From Trinickia symbiotica (GTDB lineage Bacteria; Pseudomonadota; Gammaproteobacteria; Burkholderiales; Burkholderiaceae), in assembly GCF_002934455.1 (NCBI RefSeq), contig NZ_PTIR01000008.1, positions 205,467 through 269,466 on the forward strand: DNA of 64,000 bases. Direction: 5' to 3'. The notes below the pieces were generated by a model, which saw nothing but the letters and a program-made list of their open reading frames with translations, searched no databases and had not been told where the DNA came from. Positions within the stretch are counted from its first letter, which is position 1, and each line of letters opens with the position of its first letter. This document shows positions 19,443 through 26,883 of this stretch, one piece after another. The position numbers were made by a program, and so were the translations under genes.

Positions 19443-20615
19443 ATGCTGGCCAGGGTTGCAACATTGCCGTATCCGGTCCGCGCGGCTGCCGGGGCTGCGC
19501 TTAGGCGCGAAGTGCGCAAGGTTCATTCGAGGGAGGAGTTCGCCGCATTACGTGATTCGTGGGAGGCGCTTGCCGCCAATGTCCCGGACTGCCCCGGGCA
19601 TATGACGTTCGACTACTGCGAGCTCGCGGCTCAGCGCGTATTGACGAAAGGCGGATCGGTCAGCGTGGCGATGGTGTTCAGCGGCTCGGCTTTAGTCGCC
19701 TTATGGCCTCTCGCAATCGTCACGAAGGGCTTGGTGCGCATGGCAAAAGGGCTCACGTGTGGAACCGGTGACGAATACGGTGGGCCGCTCGTCGATGCGC
19801 GCGCGAATGCCGCGGTCTATGCAGCGGCGGTCGCCGCGGTACGGCAAGTGGATGCCGATGTGCTCGAAGTCGCGCTCGTCCGAAACGGAAGCCCGCTGCA
19901 GCGCGCGCTCGATCAGGGTTTGCCGCAATCGTGGGTGCGCTCGCTGCTGCCTGAGCGGTGGCGGGGACTGCCTGGATTCACTGCGTCGTTGCGCGACTTC
20001 CCGCGTTGGGACGATTACGTCTCGACTCGATCCAAGTCGCTTCGCAGCACGCTGCGGTACAGGCACAAGCGGCTCGATGCGCAAGGTCGTGCGGAGTTCG
20101 GATGGTGCCGAACCGTCAGCGACGCCGCGTTCGTGCTGAGGTGGCTCCTCGAAAACAAGCGACGGTGGGCCCGCACGCACGGCGCCTACGTCCCCTATCT
20201 GCGTGACGATGGCCTGAGGGATTTCTTTGTCGCACTCGCACGGCGAACGGACCTGCGGACAACGCCGATCGTCTCCTATGTGCGCGTGGATGGCGTACCC
20301 GTTGCGGCGTCGATCAATCTCGTCGGAACGCGGACCGTCGAGGGACTCGTCACGACTTATGACGAGAGGTTCGCCGCCTGCTCGGTCGGCGCCCTGCTTG
20401 CGGAATTCCTCGTCAAATGGGCGCATTCTACGCATCGAAATTTCGACTTTCGACCGCTTTACGCCACTTACAAAGAAAGCTGGGCAAATTGCCGGACCTG
20501 GCACGAAACGAGGGTTGCCGTCATTCAGCCGCGCGGGCGTCTTATCGAGCTTTCGCAGCTCCTCGTTCTGCTCGGCCGTGTCAAGAGAAAGCTGCTTGGC
20601 GAGCGGGCGGCCTGA
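19443..20615 (+). CDS. FemAB/BioF2-type GNAT acyltransferase
   Basis: 390-residue protein of the same broad superfamily as its divergent neighbour. Around residues 190-215 it has TRSKSLRSTLRYRHKRLD, the hallmark basic segment of BioF2-like acetyltransferases, and its C-terminal half carries VRVDGVPVAASINLVG and FDFRPLYATYKESW. In exopolysaccharide gene clusters such proteins are thought to acylate or aminoacylate sugars or lipid-linked precursors. It is immediately upstream of the long regulatory gap before wecB, on the same strand, but is separated from it by about 500 bp and probably belongs to its own unit. Confidence 0.75.
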   Translation: MLARVATLPYPVRAAAGAALRREVRKVHSREEFAALRDSWEALAANVPDCPGHMTFDYCELAAQRVLTKGGSVSVAMVFSGSALVALWPLAIVTKGLVRMAKGLTCGTGDEYGGPLVDARANAAVYAAAVAAVRQVDADVLEVALVRNGSPLQRALDQGLPQSWVRSLLPERWRGLPGFTASLRDFPRWDDYVSTRSKSLRSTLRYRHKRLDAQGRAEFGWCRTVSDAAFVLRWLLENKRRWARTHGAYVPYLRDDGLRDFFVALARRTDLRTTPIVSYVRVDGVPVAASINLVGTRTVEGLVTTYDERFAACSVGALLAEFLVKWAHSTHRNFDFRPLYATYKESWANCRTWHETRVAVIQPRGRLIELSQLLVLLGRVKRKLLGERAA

Positions 20616-20813
20616 GCGAATTCGGCCGTTGCCAATGCTGGCGGCAAGCTGGTTGAATTCGCTTGCGACGGGTACGCGTTGCTAGCGATCGGCCGCATAC
20701 GCGGACTTCCCATACGCGCACAGCGTCGGCGGCGACTACCGGCGACTGGTGCGCGGACAGGCGGGGTGTTGGTTTTCCGCTGGTAAAAATTGGCGCACGA
20801 ACGCGGCAAATAA

Positions 20814-20827
20814 CGCAAACGTTTGCG
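20814..20827. promoter_or_regulatory. Perfect palindrome CGCAAACGTTTGCG, LacI/PurR-type operator candidate
   Basis: A 14-bp perfect palindrome with the central CG and GCAAAC/GTTTGC arms typical of LacI/GalR-family operators. A further half-site, GCAAACG, begins 23 bp downstream (20838). The 12-bp core recurs identically at 37314, just after the same operon. The regulator is not encoded beside it; that a LacI-family protein binds is inference. Confidence 0.6.
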
Positions 20828-20880
20828 AATTGAAGGCGCAAACGATTAACGAATTGAGCTCCATTTTTTTTAAGGTCAAA

Positions 20881-20922
20881 TTGACAAAATTTGACTATTT
20901 CGTGGACCGATCTGTTTATAAT
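20881..20922 (+). promoter_or_regulatory. Promoter candidate for the wecB-nfr operon
   Basis: A consensus TATAAT stands at 20917-20922 in an AT-rich stretch. The -35 assignment is ambiguous: TTGACA at 20881 and TTGACT at 20891 are both more than 17 bp away (30 and 20 bp). The -10 is convincing by sequence, the -35 is not, so start-site mapping would decide. Confidence 0.4.
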
Positions 20923-21116
20923 GCGGTCCGCTCGGGGAAGCGCTGCCAAAGCTGGCGCGCCTTCAGGAGACCATTTCCAGCGGCATCGAACGTCGAGGCA
21001 TCTGTCGAGGCTGTCCGCATCGGGCATTCGTCTAGCGTCAAAGCGTTTTATCGTTTCTGCGGGGCTTTGCCTTGGGGGCGAAAAAGCGTTAACGAAACGT
21101 TAACAAATCCAAGACT

Positions 21117-22337
21117 ATGGCCGCGCGAATATTGTCGATATTTGGTACACGCCCGGAAGCCATCAAAATGGCTCCGCTCGTCATGCAGCTCGAACTGGAA
21201 ACGGAGATCGAATCGATCGTCTGCGTGACGGGGCAACACGGCTCGATGCTCAGTCAGGTGCTCGACCTGTTCGGTCTCGTGCCGAGCTACGACCTCGCGC
21301 TGATGAAAGTCGACCAGACGCTCAACGGCCTGACTGCCCGCCTCGTTGCCGCCCTCGACGAAGTCCTCATCACCGAACAGCCCGATCGTGTGCTCGTCCA
21401 CGGCGACACGACGACAGCCGCTGCCGCGGCGATCGCGGCTTTTCATCGCGGCATTGCGATCGGACATGTCGAAGCCGGGTTGCGCACGGGCAATATGCGG
21501 CAGCCCTGGCCCGAGGAAATGAATCGCCGCGTCGTAGACGTCATGAGCGACCTGATGTTTGCACCGACTGCACGCTCGAAGGCGAACCTCGCGGCCGAGC
21601 GGCTGCAAGGCAAGATCATCGTGACGGGAAACACGGTGATCGACGCGCTGCTGGCGACCGCGGCCCGCATAGACGGCGATGCGGCGCTGCGCGGCCGACT
21701 CGATGCCGAATTGCCGACGCTCGACGATACCTTGCCTTTGCTGTTGGTCACGGGGCACCGCCGGGAGAGCTTCGGCGACGGCTTTGCCCGCATCTGCGAA
21801 GCGCTTAACGACCTCGCCCGTACCGGGCGCGTACAGATCGTCTACCCCGTCCACCTCAATCCGAATGTGCGCGGTCCGGTGCAGGAGACACTCGGCGGCG
21901 TGCCCAACGTCCACCTCATCGAACCGCTCGATTATCTCGGCTTCGTCAGGCTCATGCAGCGCGCAGCCATCATCCTGACCGACTCGGGCGGTGTGCAGGA
22001 GGAGGCGCCGGCTCTCGGCAAGCCGGTGCTCGTGATGCGCGACGTGACCGAGCGCCCGGAGGCGGTGGAGGCCGGCACGGTGCGTCTCGTCGGCACCAGT
22101 CGCCGTGGCATCCATGACGCGGTGCTGGCCTGCGTCGAACAGCTTGGCGATTCGCGCGCCGCTTTGCCGCGCAATCCGTATGGCGATGGCCGGGCATCCG
22201 AACGGATCGCGGCCGTGCTGGCCGGCCGACCCTATGACGAGTTCGGGAGCGACGCCATGCCAGTAGTAGCCGCCGCCGCGTGCGCACAATCCGCGCGCCG
22301 CGAGCTCGACGCGCACGCCGGCGCCGAATTGCCCTGA
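21117..22337 (+). CDS. wecB: UDP-N-acetylglucosamine 2-epimerase (non-hydrolysing)
   Basis: 406-residue enzyme that interconverts UDP-GlcNAc and UDP-ManNAc in the cytoplasm. Family hallmarks are IFGTRPEAIKMAPLV at residues 8-22, VHGDTTTAAAAAIAAF near 92, HVEAGLRTGN near 116, VTGHRRESFG near 212 and DSGGVQEEAPALGKPVLVMRDVTERPEA near 285. It is the first gene of the nfr/dlt/alg-like operon; in E. coli WecB provides the ManNAc donor for the NfrB-dependent polysaccharide that serves as phage N4 receptor, and the same division of labour is inferred here. The C-terminal ~30 residues after the fold look like a non-conserved tail. Confidence 0.95.
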   Translation: MAARILSIFGTRPEAIKMAPLVMQLELETEIESIVCVTGQHGSMLSQVLDLFGLVPSYDLALMKVDQTLNGLTARLVAALDEVLITEQPDRVLVHGDTTTAAAAAIAAFHRGIAIGHVEAGLRTGNMRQPWPEEMNRRVVDVMSDLMFAPTARSKANLAAERLQGKIIVTGNTVIDALLATAARIDGDAALRGRLDAELPTLDDTLPLLLVTGHRRESFGDGFARICEALNDLARTGRVQIVYPVHLNPNVRGPVQETLGGVPNVHLIEPLDYLGFVRLMQRAAIILTDSGGVQEEAPALGKPVLVMRDVTERPEAVEAGTVRLVGTSRRGIHDAVLACVEQLGDSRAALPRNPYGDGRASERIAAVLAGRPYDEFGSDAMPVVAAAACAQSARRELDAHAGAELP

Positions 22338-22357
22338 ACACGCCGTCGCGCGCACCC

Positions 22358-24697
22358 ATGCGCGCCCGGTCCCGTTGCCCTTTTCGACATCAGACCAACG
22401 TGAATCCAGCTCTCGCATCGTGCGCCGATCGTGCGCCAGGTATACGGCCTAACCCGGTTATTCGTCGCCTGACGGTCGCCGCTTCGTGGCTGCTAGGCTG
22501 CTCGCTCGCGGCTGTGGGCAGCGGCGCGTCGGCGCAACCGGCCGCACCCGCGGCGGCCTCCGCCGTCGAGGCGCCCGCGCGCGTGGGAGACTTCGCACAG
22601 GCGCTCGCCAACCCGGGCAACAGCGTGACCGCGCGCACCGTCGTGTTGAGCCGCCTTGGCGTGCGCGACACGGTCCTGCTCGACGCGCCGCAATCGATCC
22701 GCGAATACTATTTGCCGGTCCCCGCCGGCGTGCCGCTCGACGGCGCTGAATTGCACGTCGATGCCGACTATCTGCGCGCCGACGGCGGTCGGACGACGAT
22801 GCTGGTCTCGCTCGATGGCTCGCCGGTATTGGCACGCGGCTTCACGCAGCCGAGCGGCGACGCGGCCGCCGCGCTCGGCGTGAGCGGCGATCCGCGTGCG
22901 AGCGGATTTGTCCGCGTCGCGTTCACGTGGTCGTCGGTGATCGATAACGCGGTGTGCGCGGACCAGACCGCGATCGGCAATGTGCTGCGCGTCGCGCCGA
23001 CCACGCGCCTCACGTATCGCTACGACGCGAACGACGTGAAAGACCTCCGCACGGCGTTGACGGCGTTGCCGCAAACGCCGTCGATCGTCATCGCGGCGCA
23101 GCACGTTGATGCGCCGAGCTACGATGCCGCCTGGCGCGCCGCCGCACTGATGCAGCGCGACGGACGCGAAGTCTCGATCCATGCCTGGCCGAAAGTAGGC
23201 GACACAATCGACCTCGGCACGCTCAACGTGCCTGCCGCGCTGCGCGTATTGCCCGCTTTCGCCGCGCTCGCGGCAGGCGGAAACCACCGGCTCGCAAGCG
23301 ATGCGGAAATTGGCGCGTTGGTCGCACTCGCGCCCGAGCGCGTATGGTCCGCCAACGTGATAGTCGCCGACGATGCGCTGCGCGCGGCGCTCAACGCATC
23401 GCTCGACGCATTGCAAGCGCAGGCCCAAAGCGTCTCTCGTGAAGATGCCGACGCGCTCGACGCTTGGCGCAAGCGTGCGCTGGCGCCGCTTGCGACGCCG
23501 CTGGCGGCGGGGGAAACCCGGCTCGTGCATCTCGGCGGGCAGGCGGCGATCGTCGTAAGCGACAGCAAGGCGATCGACGTGCTCGCGCAAGCATGGCGTC
23601 CCGTCGATGTATCGGACCAGCTCGTCGTGCACGACATCGAGAGCGGCGCGAACGGCAAGGCCGACGTCGTCGCGCTCGCGGCGCTGGGCGGCGAGCCGCG
23701 TTCGGTCGACGTTAGAGGCGAGGCGTCGTGGAGCGCGGCCTTCGACACGGGCGCCGTTGCGAGCGCCGGACGTCTGCCCAAGGACGTCGTGCTCGATCTG
23801 GCCGCCGCGCCGAACAGCTCCGGCAACCGGCCGGTCGCTTCGATCTACTTCAACGACGTGCTGATCGGCGCGAAGCTGCTCGACGCGAATGGCCGCACGC
23901 AACGCGTCGTAGCCGCCATTCCGCCCTACGCGCTGGCCGCGCGCAACGTGCTGCGCGTGACGTTCAAGCGTCCGCCCGACGGCGGCTGCACGACCCGGCT
24001 CGGGTACCCGGTCGCCGTGCTGCCGAGCAGCCATCTGACGCTCGCGCGCGGCGACGGCGACGACAGTTTCACCGGCATGGTGGCGCGCTTCGCGCAGAGC
24101 GCCAACCTCATGATCCCCGCGTCGTATCTGGCCGACGCGCCCGCGACACTGCGGCGCGTCGCGCGCCTCGCGGACGCGGTCGGTGTTGCCCCGCAGCGTG
24201 CCGTGCTAACCGTGACGCCCGACGGACAGGATGCGACGCCGGCCGGACCCTTCTTCGCGATCGACGTGCCGCTTGCCGGCGCCAAATCGCACGTACGCGT
24301 CGCCAACGATGGGCTCTCGATTCTGGGTCCCGACGAGGCGCCGCTCTACGATGTCGGCGGTGTCGCGAAGCTGACGGGCATCGGCGTTCTCGATGTGGAG
24401 CATGCGGGCGGCACGGCGGGCGTGGTGTATCGCAGCGTCGGCACGCACGCACCGATCCTGCCGACATCGTTTCAGCTTGCGCGAGGCGACGTCGCGGTGA
24501 TCGACAGCAGCGGCGTGCTGCGGCAGCTCGATACCGTGCACGCGGGCTCACTGCCCGAAGGCAGCGCCGCGACCCCGTGGACGCAGCAGTGGCTCATGTG
24601 GGTCGTGCCGGCCGCGATCGTAGCCGCCTTCGCCGTATTGCTCCTGCTGGCTTCGTTCGTGCGCCGGAGCAAGGAGCGCAACCGGGCTGGCGAGTGA
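22358..24697 (+). CDS. BcsB-like periplasmic polysaccharide export/synthase subunit
   Basis: 779-residue protein built like the cellulose synthase regulatory subunit BcsB. It has an N-terminal signal segment (ASWLLGCSLAAVGSGASAQ), a long periplasmic region with repeated carbohydrate-binding-like and ferredoxin-like parts (for example LPKDVVLDLAAAP and FNDVLIGAKLL), and one C-terminal membrane helix (WLMWVVPAAIVAAFAVLLLLA) followed by a basic tail. BcsB guides the nascent glycan across the periplasm in contact with the synthase. The start is uncertain: ATG 22358 was chosen, GTG 22400 is an alternative. Its stop overlaps the next start (GTGA), so it is coupled to the NfrB-like synthase. The E. 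coli nfr locus has no BcsB-type gene, which makes this arrangement different. Confidence 0.8.
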   Translation: MRARSRCPFRHQTNVNPALASCADRAPGIRPNPVIRRLTVAASWLLGCSLAAVGSGASAQPAAPAAASAVEAPARVGDFAQALANPGNSVTARTVVLSRLGVRDTVLLDAPQSIREYYLPVPAGVPLDGAELHVDADYLRADGGRTTMLVSLDGSPVLARGFTQPSGDAAAALGVSGDPRASGFVRVAFTWSSVIDNAVCADQTAIGNVLRVAPTTRLTYRYDANDVKDLRTALTALPQTPSIVIAAQHVDAPSYDAAWRAAALMQRDGREVSIHAWPKVGDTIDLGTLNVPAALRVLPAFAALAAGGNHRLASDAEIGALVALAPERVWSANVIVADDALRAALNASLDALQAQAQSVSREDADALDAWRKRALAPLATPLAAGETRLVHLGGQAAIVVSDSKAIDVLAQAWRPVDVSDQLVVHDIESGANGKADVVALAALGGEPRSVDVRGEASWSAAFDTGAVASAGRLPKDVVLDLAAAPNSSGNRPVASIYFNDVLIGAKLLDANGRTQRVVAAIPPYALAARNVLRVTFKRPPDGGCTTRLGYPVAVLPSSHLTLARGDGDDSFTGMVARFAQSANLMIPASYLADAPATLRRVARLADAVGVAPQRAVLTVTPDGQDATPAGPFFAIDVPLAGAKSHVRVANDGLSILGPDEAPLYDVGGVAKLTGIGVLDVEHAGGTAGVVYRSVGTHAPILPTSFQLARGDVAVIDSSGVLRQLDTVHAGSLPEGSAATPWTQQWLMWVVPAAIVAAFAVLLLLASFVRRSKERNRAGE

Positions 24698-26883
24698 GCT
24701 TGGACGCCATGGATCTCTACGCCGGCTACTACGCTGCGCAGTACTACGACTGGCTGCGTTCCTGCGCATGCTTGATTGCGGTGCTGATCCTGCTTTCGAG
24801 CGCCGACGATCTCTTCGTGGACCTGTGGTACTGGGTCCGCGAAGCGTGGCGCACGGCGACGATCAAGCGCGTGTATCGGCCGCTGACGGTCGAGCAGCTC
24901 CATGCGCGCTCGGAACAGCCGCTGGCGATCATGGTGCCCGCCTGGCTCGAGTACGACGTCATCGCGGCGATGATCGAGGACATGGTGCGCGTGCTCGACT
25001 ATCGCAACTACATCGTGTTCGTCGGCACCTACCGCAACGATGCGCGCACGATCGCGGAAGTGGAGCGCATGCGGCGCCGCTACCGTCAGTTGCGTCGCGT
25101 CGAGGTGCCGCACGACGGCCCCACCTGCAAGGCCGATTGCCTGAACTGGGTGATCCAAGCGATCTTCAAATACGAGCGCGAAGCAGGGATCGAGTTCGCG
25201 GGGGTCGTCCTCCACGACAGCGAAGACGTGCTGCATCCAATCGAGCTGAAGTTCTTCAACTACCTGCTGCCGCGCAAGGACATGATCCAGCTGCCGGTGG
25301 CATCGCTCGAGCGGCATTGGTACGAACTCGTGGCCGGCACCTACATGGACGAGTTCGCCGAATGGCACGCGAAGGACCTGGTCGTGCGCGAGAGCCTCGC
25401 GGGCGCCGTGCCCTCGGCGGGCGTCGGCACCTGTTTTTCGCGGCGCGCGCTGCTGGCGCTCGCGGCCGCGACGCAAAACCAGCCATTTAATACGGAAAGC
25501 CTCACGGAGGATTACGACATCGGCGCGCGCCTGCGCAAACTCGGAATGCAGTCGATCTTCGCGCGCTTTCCGGTGCAGTTCCGCTCGCGCCGCACGACGT
25601 GGTTCGGGCTCGGCAAGTCGCGCGAGGTGACGATCACCATGCCGCTTTGCGTCCGCGAGTTTTTTCCCGACACGTTGCGAACTTCGTACCGGCAGCGCGC
25701 ACGCTGGGCACTCGGTATCGGCCTGCAAGGCTGGAAGCTCACGGGCTGGTCCGGTTCGCTCGCGAACCGCTATCTGCTGTTCCGCGATCGCAAGGGAATC
25801 GTGGCCGCGTTCGTCAGTATCGCCGCTTACGTGCTGTTGATTCAGTTTCTGATCTTCATGGCCGCGGGCGCGATGGGGCTCGCGCCCGATCTGCCGCGCT
25901 CGCCGTTCGTCGATTCCCGATGGATGCAGACCGTGCTCTGGCTCAACGGCGTCGCGGTGATCCTGCGTGTGGTCCAGCGGGTCTACTTCGTCACGCGGCT
26001 CTACGGCTGGGAGCACGGCTTGATGTCGGTCCCGCGCATGGTGGTCGCCAATTTCATCAACTTCCTCGCCGTATCCCGTGCCTGGCGGCTCTTTCTTGCG
26101 CACCTCGTTACCGGCAAGCGGCTCGCCTGGGACAAGACGATGCACGACTTTCCGTCGGCGGACGGCCTGACGGGCGGCCGCCGTCAGCGGCTCGGGGAAT
26201 TGCTGCTGTCGTGGCAGGCGATCGACTCGGAGCGGCTCGAGCAGGCACTCGGTGAATGCCACGCGCGCGAAGCACCCCTTGGGCGCGTGCTGATGGCCAA
26301 GGGCTGGCTCGACGAAGAAACGCTCGCCGAAGCGATTGCGTTTCAGGCCGACTTACCTCGCGGCAGGCTGAACATCGAGCGGTTGCCGCGCGATGCCGAT
26401 CGTTTGCCGCTCGATACGATCGTGCGCCATCGTGTGTTGCCGCAGGCCGATGAGTCGGGCCCGTCGGGGGAACATACGGTGCTCTTGACTGCAAGCCCCA
26501 TCGCCGAGGCCGTACTCGCGGAAATCGGCGCAAGCGTCCCGGGCAGCATCACGCAACACATCGTGCGCGAAGGGGAGATTGCAGCAGGATTACGTGCACT
26601 GCGCGGCGTCGCCACGATGGCGGCCGTGTCCGAGGGGACGGCCGGAGACGCCGGCGTCGCGCCTGTGCCGACGCGCGGCGTGCCGCTCCTCGGCGATCTG
26701 CTCATCGAGCACGGCCATGTGAGTCGTGAGGCTTTCGAAACGGCCATGCAGCACTATCGTCCCGAAGAGCACGGTCGCATCGGCGACTACATGGTGGCGT
26801 GCGACGTGATTTCGCGTGACGCACTCGAGAACGTCATCCAGGAACAGCGCCGTCTGCAAAGCGCATTGGCGGCATCGCAATGA
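24694..26883 (+). CDS. nfrB: NfrB-like glycosyltransferase/polysaccharide synthase with c-di-GMP-binding MshEN domain
   Basis: 729-residue inner-membrane GT2 protein (E. coli NfrB is of similar size). After an N-terminal hydrophobic segment, the glycosyltransferase domain shows HDSED near residue 174, TEDYD near 270 and the processive-synthase motif QRARW near 333. Several membrane helices follow at about 370-470. The C-terminal part from about residue 498 matches the MshEN pattern: RLGELLLSWQAIDSERLEQAL, then LGRVLMAKGWLDEETLAEAIA, with a second, similar LLGDLLIEHGHVS unit near 667. In E. coli this domain makes NfrB respond to c-di-GMP. GTG 24694 overlaps the previous stop; ATG 24709 is the alternative. 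It likely polymerises the ManNAc-containing chain. Confidence 0.9.
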   Translation: MSLDAMDLYAGYYAAQYYDWLRSCACLIAVLILLSSADDLFVDLWYWVREAWRTATIKRVYRPLTVEQLHARSEQPLAIMVPAWLEYDVIAAMIEDMVRVLDYRNYIVFVGTYRNDARTIAEVERMRRRYRQLRRVEVPHDGPTCKADCLNWVIQAIFKYEREAGIEFAGVVLHDSEDVLHPIELKFFNYLLPRKDMIQLPVASLERHWYELVAGTYMDEFAEWHAKDLVVRESLAGAVPSAGVGTCFSRRALLALAAATQNQPFNTESLTEDYDIGARLRKLGMQSIFARFPVQFRSRRTTWFGLGKSREVTITMPLCVREFFPDTLRTSYRQRARWALGIGLQGWKLTGWSGSLANRYLLFRDRKGIVAAFVSIAAYVLLIQFLIFMAAGAMGLAPDLPRSPFVDSRWMQTVLWLNGVAVILRVVQRVYFVTRLYGWEHGLMSVPRMVVANFINFLAVSRAWRLFLAHLVTGKRLAWDKTMHDFPSADGLTGGRRQRLGELLLSWQAIDSERLEQALGECHAREAPLGRVLMAKGWLDEETLAEAIAFQADLPRGRLNIERLPRDADRLPLDTIVRHRVLPQADESGPSGEHTVLLTASPIAEAVLAEIGASVPGSITQHIVREGEIAAGLRALRGVATMAAVSEGTAGDAGVAPVPTRGVPLLGDLLIEHGHVSREAFETAMQHYRPEEHGRIGDYMVACDVISRDALENVIQEQRRLQSALAASQ

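Larger units (their letters stand above)
20616..21116. other. 501-bp gap before wecB with palindrome, half-site and promoter-like sequence
   Basis: No gene is supported. The region is notably AT-richer than its surroundings around 20820-20925. It holds a perfect 14-bp palindrome (20814-20827), a half-site GCAAACG (20838-20844), a -10-like TATAAT (20917-20922) and then a leader of roughly 190 bases up to the wecB start. No intrinsic terminator was recognised in the leader. Confidence 0.6.

Noticed and set aside
24472..26262. Long minus-strand open frame opposite nfrB
   Set aside because: Composition is Arg/Glu/His-rich and domain-free; the sense strand codes for the GT2 synthase with full motif set.
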